Part shown: positions 1-5,721 of the stretch, one piece after another
Layout: each line of letters starts with the position of its first letter
Numbering within the stretch: position 1 is the stretch's first letter
Assembly (NCBI GenBank): GCA_030628575.1
Contig: DAOVQR010000025.1
Coordinates: forward strand, 1-8,412
Source: a bacterium
GTDB lineage: Bacteria > Patescibacteriota > UBA1384 > JAMDBS01 > DAOVQR01
Reading direction: 5' to 3'
Length of the DNA stretch: 8,412 bases
Notes under the pieces: model-generated
The model's database searches: none
What the model was told of the DNA's origin: nothing
What the model saw: only the letters and a program-made list of their open reading frames with translations
Position numbers and translations under genes: made by a program

Positions 1-45
1 GGCAGAACTTAACAAGATAAGAACTTAAGAACGGAAGAACGGTTT

Positions 46-789
46 ATGAGTTATTTTGCGGAGCAAAATATGGATTTTAATTTTAGTAAGAAAAAAATCA
101 AGCAGGAACAAAATTTAGGCCAATGTTTAAAAAAAGCACGGAAGCGTAAGAAATTTGGCTTGGATCAAGTGGAAAAAGAAACAAAAATCAGTATGAAATA
201 TCTGCTGGCTTTGGAAAATGGTGATTTTAATGTTTTACCGTCCAATGTTTATGTTATTGGATTTATCGGACGTTATACAAATTTTTTGGGTCTTAATTCT
301 AAAAAAATGATTGATAAATACCATAACGAACTAAAAATCTACAAGAATTATGGTATTTTTGAAATTGAACAAAAAAACAAACAAAAATATGTTTTAAATC
401 CCCAGAGGGGCAAAAAATGGTTGCGAACTCCAAATTTTATTATCACTCCAAAATTAGTTATCAGTGCTATGGTAATGTTACTAGTGGTGGGTATTCTAAG
501 CTATATTTGGTATCAAGTACGTTCTTTTGCTGCTGCTCCACCTTTGGAAATTTACCAACCAGCAGTTGAGGAGATTATAAAAGAGGAAAAAGTAACCACT
601 TCTGGTAAAACAGATCCTGACGCAATTCTGACAATTAATAATGAGTTTGTGGCAATTGATGCAGAGGGAAGATTTGATCAGGAAATAAAGCTGGAGCCAG
701 GTGTTAATAATATTGAAATTGTATCAAAGAATAAAACCGATAAACCTACCAGGAGAGTTCTAAAAGTGCTGGCAGAATATGATAAATAA
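46..789 (+). CDS. RodZ-like helix-turn-helix single-pass membrane protein
   Basis: A 247-aa protein with a RodZ-type layout. Residues about 24-95 form a helix-turn-helix domain of the HTH_25 kind: LGQCLKKARKRK opens it, ISMKYLLALENGDF resembles the recognition-helix region, and LPSNVYVIGFIGRYTNFLGL is typical of the family. A basic stretch (about 111-131) leads into one hydrophobic segment (about 136-157, LVISAMVMLLVVGILSYIWY). The outside part has a bacterial Ig-like domain (about 184-242), suggested by SGKTDPDAILTINN, a DAEGRF turn and EPGVNNIEIV. In RodZ the HTH domain binds MreB and supports cell shape; that role here is inferred. No mreB is visible, so a membrane-bound regulator is an alternative. 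Start choice is open: ATG 46 has GGAAG 8 nt upstream, whereas in-frame ATG 70 has GCGGAG 6 nt upstream and would give 239 aa. The upstream leader carries a perfect tandem 8-mer (AAGAACGG twice, 27-42). Confidence 0.85.
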   Translation: MSYFAEQNMDFNFSKKKIKQEQNLGQCLKKARKRKKFGLDQVEKETKISMKYLLALENGDFNVLPSNVYVIGFIGRYTNFLGLNSKKMIDKYHNELKIYKNYGIFEIEQKNKQKYVLNPQRGKKWLRTPNFIITPKLVISAMVMLLVVGILSYIWYQVRSFAAAPPLEIYQPAVEEIIKEEKVTTSGKTDPDAILTINNEFVAIDAEGRFDQEIKLEPGVNNIEIVSKNKTDKPTRRVLKVLAEYDK

Positions 790-900
790 ATTCCAAATAA
801 CAAATAACAAATTACAAACAAATTCCAAATTTCAATTATCAAATTTTCAAAATCAGTCATTTTAATTATTTGAGATTTGATGCTTGAGATTTGTAATTTT
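788..900. repeat. AT-rich inverted-repeat spacer upstream of recA
   Basis: The left half is made of CAAAT-type words (CAAATAACAAATAACAAATTA and variants). The right half (about 866-900) is made of TTTGAGATTTG-type words, so the halves are complementary. The clearest arm is AAATTACAAA at 809-818 against TTTGTAATTT at 890-899, a perfect 10-bp match. The spacer at 1978-2092 has the same organisation. A weak promoter may lie in the right half: TTGAGA (870-875), 18 nt, TAATTT (894-899). It has no coding potential that I can support. Confidence 0.6.
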
Positions 901-933
901 CCTCGCACTACGCGAGGTGAGGGGCGGAAAGGG
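901..933 (+). promoter_or_regulatory. GC hairpin and ribosome binding site in the recA leader
   Basis: CCTCGC (901-906), loop ACTAC and GCGAGG (912-917) form a perfect 6-bp GC-rich hairpin just upstream of the recA ribosome binding site. There is no T-run after it, so it is unlikely to be a terminator. AAAGGG at 928-933 lies 6 nt before ATG 940 and fixes the recA start there rather than at the upstream TTG 877 or ATG 880. The hairpin could protect the mRNA 5' end or affect ribosome access; this is inference. No SOS-box-like palindrome was recognised. Confidence 0.5.
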
Positions 934-939
934 ATTATA

Positions 940-1968
940 ATGATTAAAAAAGACGAGGGGAGTGAAAAACAAGAGGCCCTGGATATGGCTATTTCTTCTA
1001 TTGAAAAACAGTTTGGTAAGGGCAGTATTATGAAGTTAGGGCAATCCAAGGCCATGCAGGTTGAAGTGATTTCCTCTGGTTCTTTGGCATTGAATTTAGC
1101 TTTAGGTGTTGGTGGATATCCTAGAGGTAGAGTGGTGGAAATTTTTGGTCCAGAAGCTTCGGGCAAAACTACTTTAGCTATGCATGCAGTGGCTCAAGCC
1201 CAAAGACTTGGTGGATTAGCGGCTTTTGTAGATGCTGAGCATGCCTTTGATCCGGAATATGCCAAAAATTTAGGAATTAATATAGATGAATTATTAATTT
1301 CCCAGCCAGACACAGGAGAACAGGCATTGGAGATTGTGGAAACATTAGTTCGTTCCAATGCTATTGATATTATTGTGATTGATTCAGTAGCCGCCTTGGT
1401 GCCAAAAATGGAAATTGAAGGAGAGATGGGACAACCTCAGATGGGTTTGCAAGCGAGATTAATGAGTCAAGCATTGAGAAAATTGTCGGGAATCATTTCC
1501 AAAACTAAAACTGTGGTGATATTTATCAATCAACTGAGAATGAAAATTGGGGTAATGTTTGGCAATCCAGAAACTACTCCTGGTGGAATGGCTCTCAAGT
1601 TTTATTCATCAGTCAGAATTGATATTAGAAGAATACAACAGCTTAAGTACCGAGAAGAAATAATTGGTAGCAGAACCAGAATAAAAATAGTAAAGAATAA
1701 AGTGGCACCACCGTTTAGACGAGCAGAGTTTGATATTATGTATGGAAAGGGAATTTCCAAACCATCAGAATTGCTGGAATTAGGTGCAAAATATGAGATA
1801 TTGCAGAAATCAGGAACGTGGATACTTTATGGTGATGAAAAATTAGGTCAGGGAAGAGAAGCAGCCAAAACATATCTTGAAGAACATAAGGATTTTGCTA
1901 AGAAATTGGAAAAGGAAATTATCAAAGAAGCAAAAGCAAGCACGGGGACTAAAAATATTAAGAAATAA
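940..1968 (+). CDS. recA: Recombinase RecA
   Basis: DNA-dependent ATPase that forms filaments on single-stranded DNA, drives homologous pairing and strand exchange, and in many bacteria triggers LexA self-cleavage. The protein is 342 aa (E. coli RecA has 352). Residues 70-78 are the Walker A motif GPEASGKTT with K76; E100 in FVDAEHAFD is the catalytic glutamate (E. coli E96); D148 in [10 protein letters not shown] is Walker B (E. coli D144). The constant offset of four supports the start at 940. Loop L1 is around 158-182 ([19 protein letters not shown]), loop L2 around 196-215 ([20 protein letters not shown]), and the family signature ALKFYSSVR is at 218-226. The frame stays open upstream to TTG 877, but those 21 codons fall in repeat and leader DNA. 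The C-terminus is lysine-rich and basic, unlike the acidic regulatory tail of E. coli RecA. No recX follows; ppsA is next. Confidence 0.98.
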   Translation: MIKKDEGSEKQEALDMAISSIEKQFGKGSIMKLGQSKAMQVEVISSGSLALNLALGVGGYPRGRVVEIFGPEASGKTTLAMHAVAQAQRLGGLAAFVDAEHAFDPEYAKNLGINIDELLISQPDTGEQALEIVETLVRSNAIDIIVIDSVAALVPKMEIEGEMGQPQMGLQARLMSQALRKLSGIISKTKTVVIFINQLRMKIGVMFGNPETTPGGMALKFYSSVRIDIRRIQQLKYREEIIGSRTRIKIVKNKVAPPFRRAEFDIMYGKGISKPSELLELGAKYEILQKSGTWILYGDEKLGQGREAAKTYLEEHKDFAKKLEKEIIKEAKASTGTKNIKK

Positions 1969-1977
1969 TATTTTTAG

Positions 1978-2092
1978 TAAATTTCAAAATCCAAATGTCA
2001 AATATCAAATCAAATCTAAATTAATAAATGTCAAATAATATTAAGTCATTTGAGCTTTGACATTAAATTAACTTTGAGCTATACACTACGCG
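1978..2092. repeat. AT-rich inverted-repeat spacer upstream of ppsA
   Basis: This is a second element organised like the one before recA. Its left half has CAAATGTCAAATATCAAATCA-like words and its right half has ATTTGAGCTTTGACATT words. AATGTCAAA (2027-2035) pairs perfectly with TTTGACATT (2056-2064). It shares with the recA leader the order AGTCATTT, TTTGAG(A/C)TTTGA, TTGAG and then CACTACGCG (906-914 and 2084-2092). The ppsA promoter lies within its right half. Confidence 0.6.
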
Positions 2093-2116
2093 CTATAAGA
2101 TTTGCGATAAAGGAGG
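2057..2116 (+). promoter_or_regulatory. Sigma-70-type promoter and strong Shine-Dalgarno for ppsA
   Basis: TTGACA (2057-2062) is a perfect -35 consensus. It is followed by a 17-nt spacer and TATACA (2080-2085, four of six matches) as the -10, which predicts a start near 2092. AAAGGAGG (2109-2116) lies 6 nt before ATG 2123 and is a near-ideal ribosome binding site. The -35 hexamer is part of the inverted-repeat arm TTTGACATT, so the repeat and the promoter share bases. Confidence 0.55.
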
Positions 2117-2122
2117 GGCATA

Positions 2123-4462
2123 ATGATTTTTCAAAAACAACCACAAAATATTCTTTGGTTTGATGAAGTTGGTCATAAAGATATCGATGTAGTTGGCGGC
2201 AAAGGGGCAAATTTAGGCGAGATGACTAAAGCCGGAATTGCAGTGCCGCCTGGTTTTATTATTACAGCTGGCGCTTATTTTAATTATTTACGGGCTAATA
2301 GATTAGAAAGCGTAATTAGAAAATTGTTGTCAGGTATAAATCCGGAGGATAGTAAGACACTCCAAGTGCGGGCAAAAAAAATTCAGAATTTGATTATTTC
2401 AACTCCCATGCCACAAAGATTAGAAAATGAAATTATTAAAGCTTATCAGGCATTATATACCAAAGACAGGAATGGTGTTTTTGTGGCCGTTAGATCGTCA
2501 GCAACTGCTGAGGATCTACCGGAGGCCTCGTTTGCTGGTCAGCAAGCCACTTTTTTAAATGTCTTTGGTAAGCAGCCCCTTATTGATGCAGTGGAAAAAT
2601 GCTGGGCATCGCTTTTTACGGCTCGGGCCATTTATTATCGTATTCATAATAAATTTGATCATATGAAAGTGGGCATTGCTGTTCCTGTTCAGAAAATGGT
2701 GCAGGCCAAAAAATCAGGAGTACTTTTTACTATTGATCCAGTTAGTAATAATAAAAATGTTATAGCAATTGATGCTGGTTTTGGTTTGGGCGAGGCAGTA
2801 GTTTCAGGTTCAATTACCCCCGATAGATATTTAGTTGATAAGAAAACTCTCAAAATTACCAGCAAAGAAATCAACAAACAAGTTTTTAAGATTCAAAGAG
2901 TAAAAGTTGAAGGAGGATATGAAAATAAGCATATTTCTATTCCTGAAAGTCGGCAGGAAATGCAAAAATTGACTGACGAGGAAATAATCAAACTGGCTGA
3001 AATTGGCAAAAAGATTGAAGAACATTATAATTTTCCTCAAGATACAGAATGGGCAATCGAAGAAGGAAAAATATATTTTGTTCAGACCAGGCCAGTTACC
3101 ACCATCAAAAAAAATGTTCCAATTACTGAGACCGATCAGGGCAAAGTTGAAACAGATAAAATGAAAGTTATTTTAAAAGGCGCTTCAGCTAGTTTAGGAT
3201 CAGCCAGCGGGCCAGTGAAAATTATCCATAAGCCAGATGAAATTGACAGAATCCAAAAAGGTGATATTTTGGTTACAGAGATGACTACTCCAGATTTTGT
3301 ACCGGCAATGAAGCGAGCTAGTGCTATTGTTACCGATACTGGTGGTAGAACTTGCCATGCGGCAATTGTATCACGGGAATTGGGAATCCCGTGTGTAGTA
3401 GGCACAGGCAAGGCGACCAGTATTTTGTCTGAGGGTCAGGTTATAACAGTTGATGGAGTAAATGGAGTTGTCTATAAAGGAAAAGTTAAGGTGCAAACTA
3501 AATCTCCAGCAAAACTTGGTACAAGAGATAAAATTAACGCTAGAGTCGATGTTCCAATAACGGGTACAAAAGTATATGTTAATTTAGCTCAGGTTGATAT
3601 GGTTCAAAAGATTGCTCAAGAGCCGGTTGATGGCATAGGACTTCTCAGGGCTGAATTTATGATAGCTGATATTGGCGAGCACCCAATGATGTTTGTTAAA
3701 GAAAACCGCCAATCTGAATTTATCGAGAAATTGGCAGATAAACTAAAGGTATTTGTACAGGCATTTAATCCACGACCGGTGGTGTATAGAGCAACAGATT
3801 TTAAAACCAATGAATACCGAAACTTAAAAGGCGGCAAAGAATTTGAACCAGAAGAAGAAAATCCCATGATTGGTTTTCGTGGAGCGTTTCGTTATATCAA
3901 ACAACCAAAAGTTTTTCAGATGGAACTGGAAGCAATCAAAAAGGTTAGAGAAGAATATAAACTTAAGAATCTTTGGTTGATGATTCCTTTTGTCAGAACA
4001 GTGGAAGAAATGGAAGATGTTAAAAAAATGGTGGAGAAATCCGGCTTAGAACAAGGCAAGGATTTTAAACTATGGATGATGGTGGAAGTGCCGTCGAATG
4101 TAATAAAACTCTCTGATTTTCTAGCTGTGGGTATTGATGGAGTATCTATTGGCACTAATGACTTGACACAATTAGTACTGGGGCTTGATAGAGATTCTCA
4201 AGCTGTGGCTGAGGAATTTGATGAGCGAAATCCTGCAGTAGTATCCTGCGTAAAAGAAGTAATAAAAAAATGCCGACAGCATAATATCACTTGTTCAATC
4301 TGTGGCCAAGCACCTTCAGTTTATCCAGAATTTACCCAAATGCTGGTGGAAACTGGCATTACCAGCGTTTCAGTTAATCCAGATATGATAATTCAAACCC
4401 GTAGATTAATTGCCTCTATTGAGAAAAAAATGATTTTGTCTAAAATTACCAGAGGATGGTAA
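2123..4462 (+). CDS. ppsA: Phosphoenolpyruvate synthase (pyruvate, water dikinase)
   Basis: Cytoplasmic enzyme converting pyruvate, ATP and water to phosphoenolpyruvate, AMP and phosphate, the first gluconeogenic step from pyruvate. The length, 779 aa, is close to E. coli PpsA (792). Domains in order: an N-terminal ATP-grasp pyruvate phosphate dikinase domain (about 14-326) with GGKGANLGEM, VAVRSSATAEDLPEASFAGQ (R124) and a closing DTEWAIEEGKIYFVQTRPV; a swivelling phosphohistidine domain (about 348-455) with TDTGGRTCHAAIVSRELGIP, where H412 is the phosphorylated histidine; and a C-terminal TIM-barrel pyruvate/PEP domain (about 480-765) with GIGLLRAEF, a metal-binding region VEVPSNV, SIGTNDLTQLVLGLDRD and the catalytic cysteine C727 in SICGQAPS. 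All expected catalytic residues seem present. T410, next to the histidine, corresponds to the residue targeted by the PSRP regulator in E. coli, but no such regulator is in the window. It appears to be transcribed alone, from its own promoter. Confidence 0.97.
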   Translation: MIFQKQPQNILWFDEVGHKDIDVVGGKGANLGEMTKAGIAVPPGFIITAGAYFNYLRANRLESVIRKLLSGINPEDSKTLQVRAKKIQNLIISTPMPQRLENEIIKAYQALYTKDRNGVFVAVRSSATAEDLPEASFAGQQATFLNVFGKQPLIDAVEKCWASLFTARAIYYRIHNKFDHMKVGIAVPVQKMVQAKKSGVLFTIDPVSNNKNVIAIDAGFGLGEAVVSGSITPDRYLVDKKTLKITSKEINKQVFKIQRVKVEGGYENKHISIPESRQEMQKLTDEEIIKLAEIGKKIEEHYNFPQDTEWAIEEGKIYFVQTRPVTTIKKNVPITETDQGKVETDKMKVILKGASASLGSASGPVKIIHKPDEIDRIQKGDILVTEMTTPDFVPAMKRASAIVTDTGGRTCHAAIVSRELGIPCVVGTGKATSILSEGQVITVDGVNGVVYKGKVKVQTKSPAKLGTRDKINARVDVPITGTKVYVNLAQVDMVQKIAQEPVDGIGLLRAEFMIADIGEHPMMFVKENRQSEFIEKLADKLKVFVQAFNPRPVVYRATDFKTNEYRNLKGGKEFEPEEENPMIGFRGAFRYIKQPKVFQMELEAIKKVREEYKLKNLWLMIPFVRTVEEMEDVKKMVEKSGLEQGKDFKLWMMVEVPSNVIKLSDFLAVGIDGVSIGTNDLTQLVLGLDRDSQAVAEEFDERNPAVVSCVKEVIKKCRQHNITCSICGQAPSVYPEFTQMLVETGITSVSVNPDMIIQTRRLIASIEKKMILSKITRGW

Positions 4463-4522
4463 AATAGGGAAATTTTTAATTTACAATTATCTATAGACAA
4501 TGATAATAGAATTTAACGATAT

Positions 4523-4611
4523 TGTCATTCCGTATAGGTTCGTAATCGAAACCTGATACGGAATCTAGATTCCCGATGTCGAATCGCTTCGCTTTCGGCT
4601 CGAGAATGACA
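4523..4611. repeat. TGTCATTC-bounded double-hairpin repeat (REP/MITE-like)
   Basis: An 89-bp element bounded by perfect 8-bp inverted ends, TGTCATTC (4523-4530) and GAATGACA (4604-4611). Inside are two hairpins. The first pairs CCGTATAGGTT (4530-4540) with AACCTGATACGG (4550-4561), with one bulged base. The second pairs 4569-4583 with about 4593-4607, with a bulge and a mismatch. A perfect 14-bp palindrome, GGAATCTAGATTCC (4560-4573), joins them. The architecture resembles the dispersed GTCATTCC/GGAATGAC intergenic repeats known from several bacteria. It sits 60 nt after ppsA and may end or stabilise that transcript, though there is no T-run. It has no coding capacity. Confidence 0.65.
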
Positions 4612-4627
4612 TTAAAGATAATTTCTA

Positions 4628-4656
4628 TTGACTTTTGATGTTGTTTCTGGTATATT
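4628..4656 (+). promoter_or_regulatory. Strong sigma-70-type promoter for the small-ORF cluster
   Basis: TTGACT (4628-4633), a 17-nt spacer and TATATT (4651-4656) match the -35/-10 consensus well, with predicted start near 4663. The promoter lies just downstream of the double-hairpin repeat and about 45 nt before the first small ORF, so the cluster is probably a separate transcription unit ending at the terminator at 5294-5324. Confidence 0.65.
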
Positions 4657-4701
4657 ATCCTCAATAACTCTTAGGAAGGGGTTGGAAAATTAAAAATTTA
4701 T

Positions 4702-4818
4702 ATGAAAGGAGTGATAAAGCTGAAATTTCATTTTACCCAAGAAGGGAAAGATTCAATGCTGCTAGCTGGTATTATATTGGCTTTCGGGCTGCTAGTTGCA
4801 GCAATATTTTTAAAGTAA
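4702..4818 (+). CDS. Small single-pass membrane peptide, function unknown
   Basis: I do not recognise this 38-aa ORF. After a short polar start (KFHFTQEGKDS) it has one hydrophobic segment of about 18 residues (MLLAGIILAFGLLVAAIF) ending in LK, typical of a small inner-membrane protein. It lies directly behind a strong promoter, and its stop codon overlaps the Shine-Dalgarno of the next ORF (4817-4823), which suggests translational coupling. The start is uncertain. ATG 4702 has no close Shine-Dalgarno; AGGAAGGGG is about 20 nt away. AAAGGAG at 4705-4711 is ideally placed for in-frame CTG 4720, which would give 32 aa beginning MKFHFTQEG. The promoter, the coupling and the clean hydrophobic pattern make a real gene likely. 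Confidence 0.55.
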   Translation: MKGVIKLKFHFTQEGKDSMLLAGIILAFGLLVAAIFLK

Positions 4819-4832
4819 AGGAGTGGATTTAA

Positions 4833-5177
4833 TTGAACAGAACAAATCGATTTATTTTTATTATTGTATTTCTGATTATTGCCATTTTGGTTGGCGTACA
4901 GATTACAGTAAAAGGCGAGAAAGTAGGATTAGATTACTATGATCAACATCCTTCCTATGAAGAAATTACCGAAAGATTTGAAGAAAGACAATTGGAAAAA
5001 AAATTTCAGGATTGGGAAGAAAAGCAAGCTGAGAAATCTAAAAAAAGATACAAAAGATTCTTAGCCAAAAAATCTTTAGAGGAAAAAAACAAGTTTTTAA
5101 AAGAGTTGAAATCAATAAAATGTCAGATCTTCCGATTGAGCATGATGGGTTCTATTTCATTGAGAAAATGGATTTGA
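4833..5177 (+). CDS. Membrane-anchored coiled-coil-like protein, function unknown
   Basis: I do not recognise the family. The 114-aa reading starts at TTG 4833, 9 nt after AAAGGAG (4817-4823); no ATG fits better. Residues 7-26 are strongly hydrophobic (FIFIIVFLIIAILVGVQITV), a signal anchor. Residues about 42-96 are highly charged and helical in character (EEITERFEERQLEKKFQDWE, then many K and E), probably coiled coil. The last 18 residues (from CQIF) lose this character and look out of frame. The 48-aa ORF at 5120-5266, in the -1 frame, looks like the natural continuation. One extra A in the A-run at 5117-5120 would fuse the two into a 144-aa protein. Candidate -1 slippery heptamers in the right register are A AAA AAC (5084-5090) and T TTA AAA (5096-5102). 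The 3' end given here may therefore be wrong. Confidence 0.6.
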   Translation: MNRTNRFIFIIVFLIIAILVGVQITVKGEKVGLDYYDQHPSYEEITERFEERQLEKKFQDWEEKQAEKSKKRYKRFLAKKSLEEKNKFLKELKSIKCQIFRLSMMGSISLRKWI

Positions 5178-5266
5178 ACCCGAAAGAAAAAAAGAAACTT
5201 CTCGAGAGACTTGTTGGATTGCAGCGTCGGGAAATTTGGAATTTAGTGAATAATCCCAAAAAATAA
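5120..5266 (+). CDS. 48-codon ORF, likely continuation of the preceding gene
   Basis: This ORF runs from ATG 5120 to TAA 5264-5266. It begins MSDLPIEHDGFYFIEKMD and continues through a lysine-rich helical stretch (NPKEKKKLLERLVGLQRREI) to NNPKK. The composition looks coding, unlike the overlapping tail of the preceding frame. It overlaps that ORF by 58 nt, a large overlap for two independent genes, and has no convincing Shine-Dalgarno. I see three possibilities: a separate coupled gene, the C-terminal part of a gene split by a one-base indel, or the product of -1 frameshifting. No family is recognised. The terminator follows 27 nt after the stop. Confidence 0.5.
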   Translation: MSDLPIEHDGFYFIEKMDLNPKEKKKLLERLVGLQRREIWNLVNNPKK

Positions 5267-5293
5267 TTGTCATAATCACCTAGCGTACAGGTT

Positions 5294-5324
5294 GACCCCC
5301 GTTTAATTCGGGGGACTTTTTTTT
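5294..5324 (+). terminator. Rho-independent terminator of the small-ORF cluster
   Basis: A perfect 6-bp GC stem, CCCCCG (5296-5301) with CGGGGG (5309-5314), encloses a 7-nt loop (TTTAATT). AC and eight T residues (5317-5324) follow. It lies 27 nt after the 48-codon ORF and directly before the tRNA promoter. Confidence 0.9.
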
Positions 5325-5346
5325 ATGCTAAAAAATAGGTTATAAT
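5318..5346 (+). promoter_or_regulatory. tRNA-Ser promoter with perfect -10
   Basis: TATAAT (5341-5346) is a perfect -10 hexamer, 14 nt before the mature tRNA 5' end, which leaves room for a leader of only about 7-8 nt. The -35 position falls in the T-run of the preceding terminator (TTTTTT, 5318-5323 at 17-nt spacing) and is weak, so terminator and promoter share bases. Confidence 0.55.
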
Positions 5347-5360
5347 CAAAAGGAGAATTT

Positions 5361-5451
<91 letters not shown>

Positions 5452-5472
5452 TCGACTCGTTACACTCGCTCA

Positions 5473-5485
5473 TGGTCTTCGACCA
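5473..5485. other. Small hairpin after the tRNA
   Basis: TGGTC (5473-5477), TTC and GACCA (5481-5485) form a tight 5-bp hairpin 23 nt after the tRNA 3' end. There is no T-run directly after it, so it is not a standard terminator. It could mark the 3' end of the tRNA precursor. The CG-containing sequence before it (5451-5472) stands out from the AT-rich surroundings. Confidence 0.3.
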
Positions 5486-5520
5486 AGAATACAAGAATAA
5501 TTATATTTAAAGCCGAAATG

Positions 5521-5624
5521 ACTTCGTTTGTAAATTGAATCATTGGAAATTGAATAAAAATTGAAAATTTTAAATTGAAAATTTATCATAATACTTGATA
5601 CTTAATTCAAGATACTAGATACTA
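5521..5624. repeat. AT-rich ATTGAA/GATACT repeat block upstream of dnaG
   Basis: Four AAATTGAA-like words occur between 5531 and 5580, which are the complementary version of the TTCAATT words near recA. They are followed by CTTGA (5594-5598) against TCAAG (5607-5611) and three GATACT copies (5597, 5611, 5618; the last two in a perfect tandem GATACTA). A weak promoter may lie here: TTGATA (5595-5600), 17 nt, GATACT (5618-5623). No gene was seen in 5451-5721 apart from the short upstream ORF noted for the dnaG leader. Confidence 0.5.
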
Positions 5625-5644
5625 GAAGCATGGATGAAGTAGAC

Positions 5645-5708
5645 CCCAGTACAACTCCTTACTGTCAAATCTATTCCACAGTATTATGACAGTGTGTCGT
5701 ATGCTGGG
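5645..5708 (+). promoter_or_regulatory. Imperfect hairpin and short upstream ORF in the dnaG leader
   Basis: CCCAGTAC (5645-5652) can pair with GTA-TG-CTGGG (5699-5708), and ACTGTCA (5661-5667) with TGACAGT (5687-5693), giving a long interrupted stem just before the dnaG ribosome binding site. A competing pairing, TACTGT (5660-5665) with ACAGTA (5678-5683), excludes the inner stem. A 19-codon ORF (ATG 5630 to TGA 5689; MDEVDPSTTPYCQIYSTVL) spans it. A role in control of dnaG translation is conceivable but is inference only. Confidence 0.35.
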
Positions 5709-5721
5709 CAGGACAAATAAA

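Noticed and set aside
790..860. CRISPR-like array in the CAAAT repeats
   Set aside because: The repeated words are short, degenerate and not separated by unique spacers of even length, and no cas gene is near.
877..939. N-terminal extension of RecA starting at TTG 877 or ATG 880
   Set aside because: The 21 extra codons fall in the AT-rich repeat and the GC hairpin, and ATG 940 has a good AAAGGG 6 nt upstream. Motif spacing also matches E. coli RecA with a constant offset from 940.
678..1166. 162-aa open frame on the minus strand
   Set aside because: It lies across the end of the RodZ-like gene, the spacer and the start of recA, with no recognisable domain. It is a shadow of the forward genes, like the other minus-strand frames inside ppsA, dnaG and rpoD.
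4523..4611. Rho-independent terminator for ppsA
   Set aside because: The hairpins are strong, but no T-run follows and the symmetrical ends fit a dispersed repeat better. A secondary role in 3'-end formation is not excluded.
5686..5721. DnaG start at ATG 5686
   Set aside because: The 12 added residues (MTVCRMLGRTNK) do not resemble a primase N-terminus, whereas [10 protein letters not shown] from ATG 5722 does, with AGGA at suitable spacing. The coupling idea is kept as a finding.
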